A stretch of 64,000 nucleotides of DNA, from NCBI RefSeq assembly GCF_030817215.1, contig NZ_JAUSZA010000001.1, forward strand, positions 450,501 to 514,500, written 5' to 3'. The DNA comes from Paenibacillus sp. V4I3 (lineage in GTDB: Bacteria > Bacillota > Bacilli > Paenibacillales > NBRC-103111). How positions within the stretch are numbered: position 1 is the first letter of the stretch; the number at the start of each line of letters is the position of its first letter. This document shows, piece by piece, positions 7,925-16,003 of the stretch. A program made the translations under genes and the position numbers. The notes beneath the pieces were generated by a model. It saw nothing but the letters and a program-made list of their open reading frames with translations. It ran no database searches and had not been told where the DNA came from.

Positions 7925-9427
7925 CTAACTGATTCGCATCGTGGCGTATTTCATAATCGCTTCCTGGGTGGCGTCCTGTTGACGAAGCTCACCGGTAATT
8001 CGCCCTTCGCACATGACCATGATGCGATGGCTCATGCGCAATATTTCGGGCAGCTCGGAAGAAATCATAATGATCGATTTCCCCTGTGCGGCTAGCTCAT
8101 CCAGCAGCTTATAAATCTCCGTCTTCGCGCCAACATCGATACCTCGTGTAGGCTCATCGAAGATAAGAATGTCGCAGTCCCGAAGCAGCCATTTACCGAT
8201 AACAACCTTCTGCTGATTGCCGCCTGACAGAAATTTGACTTGCTGATGAATGCTTGGCGTCTTGATTTGAAGCGCTTCCACAAAGTGTGAGGCTGACTGA
8301 TCAATTTTGCCGTCGTGCATCCAGCCGAACAGACGTCTCGCTTTGCGATAAGAGGCTATGGCGATATTCGTCTTCACATCCATATCCACCATGAGCCCAT
8401 AGCGTTTACGATCCTCGGATAAGTAACCGATCCCATGCTTAACGGCATCATGCGGGGCTTTGAGCTGAACCTTGTGCCCGTGAATGCGTATGTCGCCCGA
8501 GTCAATCGCATCTGCGCCGAAAATGGCCCTCGCCACTTCGGTACGACCAGCTCCCATAAGACCCGCGAAGCCAAGAATCTCACCTTTTGCCAAATGAAAG
8601 GAGACGTCTTTCACCGCAGAACCGCGGTTCAGATTCGTAACCTCGAGGACTCTTATCTCTGAAGCTTCGACGGTAGTCTGCTGCGTGCTGACATAGAGTT
8701 CGCGACCAACCATCATCGCAATGATCTGATCGATGGACGTATCTTTCGTCTGTACGGTATCGATATAACGTCCGTCGCGCATGACCGTGATACGATCGGT
8801 AATTCGCTTTAACTCTTCCATCCGGTGAGAAATATAGACGATGCCTACCCCACGCCCGCGCAGCTGTTCGATGATTCGAAACAGCTCCTCGATTTCCGCA
8901 TTGGTGAGTGCCGCCGTCGGCTCATCCATGATGAGCACCTCGGATTGAAATGACAATGCCTTGGCGATTTCCACCATTTGCTGCTTGGCGACTGTCAGCT
9001 CCGACACCTTCGTGCGCGGATCGAGCTGGAGATTCATTTCATTCAGCAGTTGCTGTGCCTGATCGTTCAGCTTCCGATCATCGACGAACAGCTTGATTCC
9101 CTTCCTCGGCTCTCGCCCAATAAATATATTTTGGGCAATCGTCAAATCTGGCATTAAATTCAACTCTTGATGAATCATCGAGATGCCAAGCTGCTGAGCC
9201 GCTCTCGTATTGGGGATGTTCACTTCCTTGCCTTTCAGAATGATTCTGCCTTCATCTTTCTGATAGACGCCCGTAGCGATTTTCATTAACGTGGACTTCC
9301 CGGCGCCGTTCTCGCCAACAAGCGCATGCACTTCACCGGCTGCCAATTCCAGACGACATTGATGGAGGGCATGCACACCAGGAAAATGCTTCTCAATTCC
9401 TTCCATCCGGACCAGGGCTTCACTCAT
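7925..9427 (-). CDS. sugar ABC transporter ATPase, two nucleotide-binding domains (RbsA/XylG-like)
   Basis: This 500-residue protein contains two fused ABC ATPase halves. The first has Walker [10 protein letters not shown], an LTVAKQQM signature region and Walker [14 protein letters not shown]. The second half (from about residue 260) has the degenerate Walker [10 protein letters not shown] usual for the second site of this family, signature LSGGNQQK and Walker [16 protein letters not shown]. The length matches RbsA/MglA/XylG. It is first in the operon, starting at ATG 9427 after GAGGTGA. It energises import through the adjacent permease. Confidence 0.94.
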   Translation of the reverse strand: MSEALVRMEGIEKHFPGVHALHQCRLELAAGEVHALVGENGAGKSTLMKIATGVYQKDEGRIILKGKEVNIPNTRAAQQLGISMIHQELNLMPDLTIAQNIFIGREPRKGIKLFVDDRKLNDQAQQLLNEMNLQLDPRTKVSELTVAKQQMVEIAKALSFQSEVLIMDEPTAALTNAEIEELFRIIEQLRGRGVGIVYISHRMEELKRITDRITVMRDGRYIDTVQTKDTSIDQIIAMMVGRELYVSTQQTTVEASEIRVLEVTNLNRGSAVKDVSFHLAKGEILGFAGLMGAGRTEVARAIFGADAIDSGDIRIHGHKVQLKAPHDAVKHGIGYLSEDRKRYGLMVDMDVKTNIAIASYRKARRLFGWMHDGKIDQSASHFVEALQIKTPSIHQQVKFLSGGNQQKVVIGKWLLRDCDILIFDEPTRGIDVGAKTEIYKLLDELAAQGKSIIMISSELPEILRMSHRIMVMCEGRITGELRQQDATQEAIMKYATMRIS

Positions 9428-9536
9428 GACCTCACCTCGTGTTTCGTTTTAACATTTCTTTGGTGCTCATGTGCTTATTCTATCTGCAATCTGCTAGAAA
9501 AAGAGTGGATAAATCTCTTCAAAAAAGTTGAAAATC

Positions 9537-9557
9537 TTATGATTTTGAAAACCATAA
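9537..9557. promoter_or_regulatory. 21-bp inverted repeat upstream of sugar transporter (candidate operator)
   Basis: TTATGATTTT-G-AAAACCATAA has arms that match at 9 of 10 positions. It lies 110-130 bp upstream of the first transporter gene, where a regulator or catabolite repressor might bind. It does not fit a cre site. The role is inferred only from position and symmetry. Confidence 0.3.
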
Positions 9558-9591
9558 ACAAACCTCAGCAAAAAAACACTTGTTCCAAATA

Positions 9592-9776
9592 GTGTTGTAT
9601 TTTGTGCAACATTATGCAGCCAAATCCGCGTGATCCCCGCAATTGTTGTAAAAAATACAACAATTGCAGCCAAAAGTAGCTTTATTGGATGAAAACAGGA
9701 TAAATTGTTGTACACCATACAACATCTATAGTTTGGTGAGAAGAAACCGACGAAATTGTTGTACGTTATACAACAT
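9592..9776. repeat. intergenic palindrome array, copy A (4 x 21 bp)
   Basis: Four 21-bp palindromes with consensus TTGTTGTA-N5-TACAACAA/T lie at 9592-9612, 9643-9663, 9705-9725 and 9756-9776. Their centres are 51, 62 and 51 bp apart. The same unit recurs at 29030-29203, 51750-51917 and 60942-61127. The region between the sugar operon and the PspA operon holds no gene. Confidence 0.85.
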
Positions 9777-9828
9777 ACCATCAAATAAATCGAGGAAAAA
9801 TAGAACAAACTCCACAGCTCAGCGCAAA

Positions 9829-9857
9829 CGAAAAAAGCCCCTCGCAAGGAGGGGCTT
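9829..9857 (-). terminator. rho-independent terminator of the PspA operon
   Basis: AAGCCCCT (9835-9842) and AGGGGCTT (9850-9857) form an 8-bp stem, followed on the minus strand by a run of six U. It lies 20 bp after the last PspA gene. Confidence 0.85.
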
Positions 9858-9876
9858 CTCGATCAAACACAGTTCA

Positions 9877-10563
9877 TTACTCGGCTTCTTTACCGTTTAA
9901 TTTCTCTTTCAGCAGATTCAACTGCTCATCAACTTTAGCTTGCTTTGCAACATCTACAGGTGTGTAGCTGCCTACTGAGCCTGCTGGTACATAAGGCTTG
10001 CGAGCGATTTCCGCTTCAACTTCCAGTTGGATAATTTTCTCTTCCATACGTTGGAAGCCGCGGGATGCGTTGCCGCTCTCGATGACACCATTGTAGGATA
10101 CTTGTGCCATTTGTTTTTTGGCTTTAGCCAGCTGAGCGCGGGATACAAGCTCGTTGCGTTTGTTACGCAGTTTGTAGAACTCGTCTTTCATTTCATGCAG
10201 CTGCTGTGTTAGCTCATCAGCATGTGCTTTGGAAGCGGCATATAGATCTGTGTACTCAACAATTTTATCTTCGTGATACAATTTTTCTTCAACAGCTTGG
10301 CGAGCAATAGCCTCTTGGCCATTTTTGATCGCTGCGGAAGCTTTAGCTTCGCGGTCAGCCACGAGACGAACAGACTCTTCCAGGCGCTGCTTCAGCTTGC
10401 GCTCATTCGCGATTTGTCTAGCAACAGTAACTTCAGCTTGCGCGATTTCTTGCTCCATATCTCGCAAATATTGATTCAACATAACGATCGGATCCTCAAT
10501 TTTATCCAATACCTCGTGAATTGATGCTTTAGTCATATCTTTCATTCTTGTAAATACTCCCAT
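9877..10563 (-). CDS. PspA/IM30-family envelope-stress protein
   Basis: This 228-residue protein is almost entirely coiled coil, starting [21 protein letters not shown] with the amphipathic N-terminal helix typical of PspA/Vipp1/LiaH, then [16 protein letters not shown] and long heptad-rich helices to about residue 190. Family members form ESCRT-III-like rings on damaged membranes. It is the last of four co-directional genes and has an AAAAGGAG site about 10 nt upstream. Its C-terminal tail ([13 protein letters not shown]) resembles that of LiaH-type proteins. A second paralog lies two genes upstream. Confidence 0.92.
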   Translation of the reverse strand: MGVFTRMKDMTKASIHEVLDKIEDPIVMLNQYLRDMEQEIAQAEVTVARQIANERKLKQRLEESVRLVADREAKASAAIKNGQEAIARQAVEEKLYHEDKIVEYTDLYAASKAHADELTQQLHEMKDEFYKLRNKRNELVSRAQLAKAKKQMAQVSYNGVIESGNASRGFQRMEEKIIQLEVEAEIARKPYVPAGSVGSYTPVDVAKQAKVDEQLNLLKEKLNGKEAE

Positions 10564-10566
10564 GGT

Positions 10567-11022
10567 TTACACGTCTCCTTTTTTAATATCAATTGGTTGT
10601 TGTTCGAAGCGAGCAACTTTGGCTCTCAATTCTTCTACTTCTCTTTGCAGAGCTTTCTTTTCAATGTCTTTCATCATCTCGTCGATGTTGTTGGTTTTCC
10701 CTGCGTCGTACGGAGCATTGTAGCCCGTATGTTGTGGCGCATGGTTAGGGTGCGGCTTGTGAGCGTTCCAAGCCCCGCCATTATAGCCTTGACGGCCATA
10801 TGAGCCAGCATAAGGATCAAATGGAGGCTGATCGTACCCAGGTTCCTTCGGAATGACAAGCGCAGCTACAAGGTAGATGAATATGACTGTTCCTCCAGTA
10901 AAGATGGTGGTGATCACCACCAATAAACGTAGTAGCGTTGCATCTACATTCATGGCCTCGGCGAGTCCGCCGCATAGACCAGTAACTTTCTTATCTCTTC
11001 GTGAGCGGTATAGTTTGCTCAT
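10567..11022 (-). CDS. PspC-domain membrane protein
   Basis: This 151-residue protein has an N-terminal PspC domain (about residues 1-60), with the family motif LYRSRRDKKVTGLCGGLAEAM followed by a hydrophobic helix. A Pro/Gly/Tyr-rich linker (60-110) leads to a short coiled coil (MKDIEKKALQREVEELRAKV) that could dock onto the flanking PspA-like coiled-coil proteins. Only a few bases separate it from each PspA-family neighbour, so all are probably one transcript. In enterobacteria PspC signals membrane stress; here a scaffold or sensor role is inferred. Confidence 0.9.
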   Translation of the reverse strand: MSKLYRSRRDKKVTGLCGGLAEAMNVDATLLRLLVVITTIFTGGTVIFIYLVAALVIPKEPGYDQPPFDPYAGSYGRQGYNGGAWNAHKPHPNHAPQHTGYNAPYDAGKTNNIDEMMKDIEKKALQREVEELRAKVARFEQQPIDIKKGDV

Positions 11023-11024
11023 GA

Positions 11025-11687
11025 TTACTTGGCTCCCTCCTGCTGCAGTCTACTTCTCAGAGCTTCCATTTCAGCATCTACAGCTGGGTTACCCCCGCTA
11101 TAGTAGCTTTCACGCCCCATTCGTCTTACATCGCGGAGCGTTCTGGCATGCAGCTCCATATCGGAAACGCGCTCTTCCAAGCGACCGAACATCCGTGGTG
11201 TCGCATCCTGCGCCACACTGCTGCGAGCATGCAATCTTTGCTGCAACCGAGCGGACTCCATTCGCGCTAAGTAGTAACTGCGTTTATCTGCCACTTCTTT
11301 GTAATCGGCTTTGAGCTGCTGCAGCTCTTCATCCAAATCGAGGATGGACTGCTTCGCTTGTTCGTACAATTCATGATACTGCTCGCTTTTCTCTTCGGCT
11401 TGCAGCTTCTCTTGAAGCACGATCCTTGCCATATGTTCTTCGCCGGCCTTTAGAGCCAGCAGCGCTTGATGCTCGCGCTTCTCTTTGGTTTCCAGCGCCG
11501 TCAGATATTGCTGCCGGAGGGACGCTGCATGGCTGACGCATTGCTGATACAGTCTCTCGGACTGTTGAAGCTGTTCACGCTGCGCTGCTAAGTACTGGTC
11601 AATCAAGCGGACCGGGTCTTCCGATCGCTCCAGATGTTCATTCAGTGTTGCTACGGTAATGTCTCTCATTCGCCTAAATAGGCTCAT
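11025..11687 (-). CDS. PspA/IM30-family protein, second paralog
   Basis: This 220-residue coiled-coil protein starts MSLFRRMRDITVATLNEHLER, followed by SEDPVRLIDQYLAAQREQL, aligning with the N-terminal amphipathic helix and first hairpin of PspA. It is more divergent and richer in Gln and Arg than the downstream paralog. The start is supported by AGGTGGTATGAGAG just upstream. It precedes pspC-like 11022 by 2 bp. Having two PspA paralogs around a PspC protein suggests hetero-oligomers or division of labour, which is inference only. Confidence 0.88.
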   Translation of the reverse strand: MSLFRRMRDITVATLNEHLERSEDPVRLIDQYLAAQREQLQQSERLYQQCVSHAASLRQQYLTALETKEKREHQALLALKAGEEHMARIVLQEKLQAEEKSEQYHELYEQAKQSILDLDEELQQLKADYKEVADKRSYYLARMESARLQQRLHARSSVAQDATPRMFGRLEERVSDMELHARTLRDVRRMGRESYYSGGNPAVDAEMEALRSRLQQEGAK

Positions 11688-11730
11688 CTCTCATACCACC
11701 TTTTTCACTCTCTGTATTCGTTTCATTCCA

Positions 11731-12027
11731 TTACACAGTTCTTCTTGTTAACATCGAAACTCCGTAACCTATCAACCCAATCGCCAGTAGAATGATGATC
11801 CAACCAGCTAATTTACCAATCAGGATGATACCGCCAAGCCCTGCAATAATCCAACCGAATTTGCTGCCATTCTGAATTCCCACATAACCAAGGCCGACCA
11901 TTCCTATTGGAATCAAGTATCCCATCACCGAGCCAATAAAGGGTCCCATGTGAATGCCTAGCTTATTTAACAGAATCAGTGCACCGAATGCGATTAGCAG
12001 AGCGGCTAAGCCCGTATTTCTTTTCAT
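11731..12027 (-). CDS. small LiaI-like membrane protein
   Basis: This 98-residue, very hydrophobic protein has about three to four membrane helices (LAALLIAFGALILLNKLG, a glycine-rich second helix and WIIILLAIGLIGYG) and a short basic C-terminus. It resembles the LiaI/LiaF N-terminal membrane domain (DUF5668-like). It is the first gene of the operon, preceded by AAAGGCGGTGACG. LiaI in B. subtilis tethers the PspA homolog LiaH to membrane foci, and the gene order here fits that partnership. Confidence 0.8.
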   Translation of the reverse strand: MKRNTGLAALLIAFGALILLNKLGIHMGPFIGSVMGYLIPIGMVGLGYVGIQNGSKFGWIIAGLGGIILIGKLAGWIIILLAIGLIGYGVSMLTRRTV

Positions 12028-12088
12028 CGTTTCGTCACCGCCTTTCGTTGTTTGCTGTGTTGTTTGCTGTGCTCTTGTTCATGTCTTT

Positions 12089-12156
12089 ATTTTAGGTAAA
12101 AACGAAGCTTTCCAAAACGGACTAACGACGGTATTTGTTCCTAGACCTTAGTCGGG
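12089..12156 (-). promoter_or_regulatory. candidate stress promoter of the PspA operon
   Basis: On the minus strand a possible -10 (TAAAAT, 12094-12089) lies about 60 bp before the first gene. Some 50 bp further upstream is CCCGACTAAGGTCTAG (12156-12141), with a GACT-N2-GGTC core that recalls LiaR-type operators as I remember them. No good -35 is visible, which would fit an activated promoter. This is weakly supported. Confidence 0.3.
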
Positions 12157-12195
12157 GCGCATCTAAGACCTGTGTGAAGACTAGGTAATCGCATG

Positions 12196-12229
12196 AAAAA
12201 AGAAACCCACTAGCGAAGATAGTGGGTTT
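12196..12229 (-). terminator. rho-independent terminator, minus strand
   Basis: CCCACTA (12206-12212) and TAGTGGG (12220-12226) form the stem, extended by A-U pairs, followed on the minus strand by U-rich sequence opposite 12196-12201. It probably once directly followed the MORN-protein gene, from which a transposase remnant now separates it. Confidence 0.7.
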
Positions 12230-12300
12230 GGGTTAGGTTATCTTTTTATTTCACTAGCATTGCATTAATTTTCTCTGAATGTTCATTATCTTTTGGCCGA

Positions 12301-12420
12301 TGTCGGGACACTGCAAAAGCGAATGGAGAACGTCTATGTCTCATTCACACCGTGGATTCCGAAGGAAATCCAGTCGCCATTTTAACCAACCGACTTGATC
12401 TGAGTGCGGATGAAATCGGT
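12301..12420 (+). pseudogene. IS4-family transposase remnant
   Basis: Frame 12331-12420 encodes about 30 residues including HTVDSEGNPVAILTN and DLSADEIG, which match the catalytic beta-strand region of IS4-group transposases. No start is visible, the flanking frame diverges after GLPART, and no ends can be recognised. It is a decayed fragment lying between the end of the MORN gene (12488) and its apparent terminator (12196-12229). Confidence 0.65.
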
Positions 12421-12487
12421 TTGCCTGCTCGTACTCTTCAAGATAGAAACGGGCACCAAACAAAGTCTACTAGAGCTTTACCGTTCC

Positions 12488-15148
12488 TCATTTAACTGGT
12501 ACGTTTTCTTTAAATTGACCCTGAAATTCAATATTTCCGTTTTTGTCATATAAGATGCCTTGACCATTCGGGACATCGTGAGCTAGCTCTCCTACATACT
12601 TTGTACCGTCTGTATAGTAATACGTCCCCTTAACGAAATAGTTGTTTTTAAATTGACCTTCTTTCTTCAGCATTCCGTTTACGGAGTAAATCTTCCCCTG
12701 TCCTTCCCAAATATTATTCACAAACTCCCCCTCGTATAGCTTCGTGCCGGAAGAGTAATACCAAATACCTTTTCCGTTCATGACTCCTTGTTTAAACTCT
12801 CCTTCCCGATTTCCGGCTTTATTATATTCTTTGCCGTAACCATTCGGAGTATTGACTGCAAAATCCCCTTCATAAAAAAGTTTACCATTAATGTAGTATT
12901 TTCCACGACCATCGTACATGTTGTCCTTAAATTCGCCTTCATAGATCAACTGGTTTGCCACATAGTATTTACCTTGGCCACTATATAAGCCCTTTATCAC
13001 TTTTCCCTCATAGAACACATATCCACTGTCGTCAACGTATCTTACATTACCTTCGGGAATACCTTCTACGAATTGACCGATAGACATTTCCCCCGTGCGA
13101 TCGCGACCGCGGCTAAAACCTTGGAAGTAGATAGTCCCCAAGCCGACGACCTCATCATTTTTGAACTCCGCGTCGTACCAAAGCGTCCCGTCCTCTCGGT
13201 ACAACTTGCCTTTTCCGTTCATATGACCATCCTCCAGCTGTCCTTCGTACATAAGGGCACCACCGTTGTAATATAGCTTTCCTTCCGTTGCCAGATCATA
13301 GAGGTATACTGTTTTAAGGTTGGCATCCCACATCACTTTTCTACCGGTCGCTTCTCCTACGAAACGGAGCGGTACGAACGTATAGTCCTTGTATAAAAAG
13401 GGGGCAACCGGAATGTTCATCTTTAGATCGTTAAACTCCGCTTCCTTCTTACCCAAGGGCAACCGGAGGGATTTCCCCTCTTTTTGCCCGGTTACTGTTT
13501 TAGTTGCATCGTCCCAATTCACTTTAAGTCCCAATTTCTCAAAAATAGGCCTGAATTCCACGGTAGTGGAGCCTTCTTGCAGGATTGGTGCCTCATGAAA
13601 CTGAATTTCTTCTCCGTCAAGGAAAACACGTATCGGATCGTTATCGGTCATCTGGGTAATACGTTTATTAATCCAATAGTCCCTTACATACGGGTTTGAA
13701 ACATTATAATACAGTATGATGTACGTTCCAGGCTTAATAATTGGAGTATAAATTTGGTTCGTCTCTTGTTCGAGCAATCCACCCACATACTCCCATGATC
13801 CACCTTCCAACCGATAAATGCCGAGCTTATTTATTTGCTCCTTCGGCACTCTACTCGCTATGTAGGACATGGAAAGAATGAGCGCATCTTTAGCATCCGG
13901 CATCGAGACGTTCCATGGCAGACTCACCATTTTCTGTCCAGGCAACAGCGCCTTAGTCAACTGTAAGTCGCGATCCGGGTTAGGCTCCATGTTGACGTCG
14001 CCATCACCTTGGAACAACCATTCTTTCATTTTCAACATAATGCTTTTATCCTGCGATGTGATAGCTCTGTCTTTGCTAAAGAAAAGCATTGACTGGTTTA
14101 CTGGTTCAGCCCATTTCTCGACATAAGGTACCGCAGAAGCAATAGGGGCCGTCGGTGCTACAGACTGACCGCTCACGTTCACTTCTCGGAGAAATATATT
14201 ACCGTCGTCACCTCTGAGCACAACCTGATTATTGTAAATACCGACGAGTGAGTTTACGGAAGCCTTGTCTACTAAGATGTGCGCTTCGCTATAGGCAAGA
14301 TCTGCTACGGCAATCTCATCATTGTCATTCACCGTTTGATGCCAAGCCGAGATATGATCACCAATAGCAATGGGAGCTTGGCTTTTCGGCGCTGCATCGG
14401 ATCTAGCTAAGAGCTGGGGAAGTGCGTCATCATGATCGGTTTGCTGTGATCTGGTCTCATAACCACCGGCATTCATTTTCTGCAGCCAAACCGCGGTCTT
14501 TCCGTTAAAAGCTGGACCGTAAAATGTATCTACATAACCGTCAGTCGGTTTCGTTAGCTTGCGGGTTTTCTCGGTAGCGATATCGTAAAGCTGAAGATCT
14601 TTGGAGGGTAATTGGACATACAATATTTCCCCCTCCGCAACCACAGCATTTATGCCCTGACCAACCCTTTTGTTGGTCTTACTCGCTATATCATAAACAT
14701 AAATAAAATTGTCGCTCTTATTGGGGACAGCTACATAATGACCGTCCGTCGTTGGGGATTCGTACGTACCGGGGGTAGATGCTATGTTCAAAGATTCACC
14801 GCTACGAATATTGAGCAATATGAGATCCTTCTGACGATGAACATAAGTAACATAATCCCCTCCGACATCTGGTACCGACTTGACACCACTCGTGTCCGTC
14901 AGCTGCTTGGCTTCGCCAGTTACTAGATTACGGTAATAAAGCTGATCTTTTCCCGAGTTGTCCTGGGCTTTCCAGACCATGTCGCTGCCAGAAATGTTAA
15001 CGAAACGATCAGGTGCCTTATACATGGTTGGGGTATCTTTCGTACTATACATCAAAGTAGCCTGTGCTGAGTTTCCCCCTCCGTAATAAGTGATAAATCC
15101 AATCAGCACGCATATGGCTACAAGTCGTTTCAAATGTAGTCTCATCAT
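12488..15148 (-). CDS. secreted MORN-repeat protein with propeller and copper-amine-oxidase-N-like domains
   Basis: This 886-residue protein has a signal peptide (LKRLVAICVLIGFITYYGG). An N-terminal TolB-like beta-propeller (about 40-340) reads as repeated YVTYVHRQKDLI-type blades. A DUF/GyrI-like middle region leads to a Cu_amine_oxidN1 'stalk' domain (about 515-640, VFLDGEEIQFHE to TFVPLRFVGEATGR), followed by about nine MORN repeats (YEGEFKDNMYDGRGKYY type) to the C-terminus. The start is ATG 15148 or 15145 behind GGGGTGA. It is a paralog of the plus-strand gene at 20778, with more MORN units. Its leader carries a core-deleted c-di-GMP riboswitch. The function is unknown; a surface or matrix role is inferred. 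Confidence 0.85.
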   Translation of the reverse strand: MMRLHLKRLVAICVLIGFITYYGGGNSAQATLMYSTKDTPTMYKAPDRFVNISGSDMVWKAQDNSGKDQLYYRNLVTGEAKQLTDTSGVKSVPDVGGDYVTYVHRQKDLILLNIRSGESLNIASTPGTYESPTTDGHYVAVPNKSDNFIYVYDIASKTNKRVGQGINAVVAEGEILYVQLPSKDLQLYDIATEKTRKLTKPTDGYVDTFYGPAFNGKTAVWLQKMNAGGYETRSQQTDHDDALPQLLARSDAAPKSQAPIAIGDHISAWHQTVNDNDEIAVADLAYSEAHILVDKASVNSLVGIYNNQVVLRGDDGNIFLREVNVSGQSVAPTAPIASAVPYVEKWAEPVNQSMLFFSKDRAITSQDKSIMLKMKEWLFQGDGDVNMEPNPDRDLQLTKALLPGQKMVSLPWNVSMPDAKDALILSMSYIASRVPKEQINKLGIYRLEGGSWEYVGGLLEQETNQIYTPIIKPGTYIILYYNVSNPYVRDYWINKRITQMTDNDPIRVFLDGEEIQFHEAPILQEGSTTVEFRPIFEKLGLKVNWDDATKTVTGQKEGKSLRLPLGKKEAEFNDLKMNIPVAPFLYKDYTFVPLRFVGEATGRKVMWDANLKTVYLYDLATEGKLYYNGGALMYEGQLEDGHMNGKGKLYREDGTLWYDAEFKNDEVVGLGTIYFQGFSRGRDRTGEMSIGQFVEGIPEGNVRYVDDSGYVFYEGKVIKGLYSGQGKYYVANQLIYEGEFKDNMYDGRGKYYINGKLFYEGDFAVNTPNGYGKEYNKAGNREGEFKQGVMNGKGIWYYSSGTKLYEGEFVNNIWEGQGKIYSVNGMLKKEGQFKNNYFVKGTYYYTDGTKYVGELAHDVPNGQGILYDKNGNIEFQGQFKENVPVK

Positions 15149-15180
15149 AGCTCACCCCGATTTCCTTCATTTTGGAATAT

Positions 15181-15274
15181 AAAAAAACAACCATCTCGAG
15201 CGACCCGGCTATCATTTCCCAAGTGGATTGACCGCTGATTCTCGCTTTTTCGTATGAGCACATAGGTGATTTCC
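15181..15274 (-). promoter_or_regulatory. degenerate c-di-GMP-I riboswitch (core deleted)
   Basis: The leader of the 12488-15148 gene keeps the 3' half seen in the intact copies nearby: GATAGCCGGG, then a hairpin and a run of seven U (opposite 15181-15187). It also keeps a CGAAA segment and a GCGAGA-like segment. The invariant GACGCAAAGCC.CGGG core is missing, apparently through a deletion of about 10 nt. Ligand binding is probably lost, although terminator folding may remain. Confidence 0.5.
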
Positions 15275-15348
15275 AAAAATGACCAAAATGCTAATTCCAA
15301 CTAATATGTATTCAAAAGAGTAATTGAAACTAGAAGCTAATAAAAATT

Positions 15349-15591
15349 TTAAGAAGCAAAGAAAGTTTTGTCCGGAAAACCATCTCCCTCTGCATAACAT
15401 CTTGCAATAGCTGAAGCAGCCTTCATGAACATATGGTCTTTAGTTGTTCCCGGGACTCTCTCTAGCTGCCGAAATTCTTCATTAAGTAGATTAAATTCAA
15501 TTTCACCCAAACTTTCTTCCGTTGGACCAAATTTGTATATGACCTTTTCGGCATCGTCGAATACTTTAATCAGCATAAGATATGTTGCCAT
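15349..15591 (-). CDS. small conserved-looking hypothetical protein, riboswitch-controlled
   Basis: This 80-residue protein starts at ATG 15591 (MATYLMLIKVFDDAEKVIYKF), chosen because AAGGAGGG lies 7 nt upstream; an earlier ATG extends into the riboswitch terminator region. It is acidic, soluble and predicted alpha/beta, with no signal peptide or recognised motif. It has its own c-di-GMP-I riboswitch about 50 bp upstream, so it belongs to the same response as the neighbouring surface proteins. I do not recognise the family. Confidence 0.8.
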   Translation of the reverse strand: MATYLMLIKVFDDAEKVIYKFGPTEESLGEIEFNLLNEEFRQLERVPGTTKDHMFMKAASAIARCYAEGDGFPDKTFFAS

Positions 15592-15618
15592 TTTGGGACC
15601 CTCCTTTCTTTTTGGCAA

Positions 15619-15653
15619 TAAAAAAACAAGCCCCTAAAGAGTATCCCGGCTAT
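15619..15653 (-). terminator. riboswitch expression-platform terminator
   Basis: On the minus strand AGCC of the aptamer's closing stem can pair with GGCT just before a run of seven U (opposite 15620-15626). This makes a terminator that overlaps P1. Ligand binding would compete with it, suggesting that c-di-GMP switches transcription on. Confidence 0.65.
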
Positions 15654-15728
15654 CATCCCATGACATGTGACTCATGGCTTAGACCCGTGGCTTTGCGTCT
15701 CCACCTTTCGATGGATTTGCCTTTGTTC
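15644..15728 (-). promoter_or_regulatory. c-di-GMP-I (GEMM) riboswitch aptamer
   Basis: Read on the minus strand, the aptamer has GGCAAATCC, the GAAA tetraloop (TCGAAAGG), the invariant GACGCAAAGCCACGGGTCTAAG and, after a variable P2 hairpin, GATAGCCGGG closing P1. These match the class-I c-di-GMP riboswitch. A terminator hairpin follows directly, upstream of the gene at 15591. Confidence 0.92.
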
Positions 15729-15873
15729 ATTATTGCTTGATATTAGGTGTGTTTCACTCATTTTAGCTAGTCGTAAAGAACTACTATTTCCCATGGTATT
15801 CCATAAAATAATATAATTCAACATATTTCTACAGGAAAGAGGCAACCCCTACGCAAAGTGTGTGATTTCTCAC

Positions 15874-15903
15874 AAAAAAGGCCAACCAGAGTACTGGTTG
15901 ACC
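15874..15903 (-). terminator. rho-independent terminator of the SLH-protein gene
   Basis: GGTCAACCAG-TACT-CTGGTTGGCC on the minus strand is a near-perfect stem followed by six U (opposite 15874-15879). It lies about 100 bp after the SLH gene. The rest of 15730-16003 holds only the riboswitch promoter region; no gene was seen. Confidence 0.85.
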
Positions 15904-16003
15904 TAGGAGATCCCATAAAACAGTCAGTTTAGTTGAATAAACAGATGAACTGGAATTTCACAATTACTCGACTGAACAGATACACGCACGGGTTATTATT
16001 ATT

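Noticed and set aside
9537..9557. Catabolite-repression (cre) site upstream of the sugar operon
   Set aside because: The inverted repeat there does not match the cre consensus (WTGNAANCGNWNNCW); listed only as a candidate operator.
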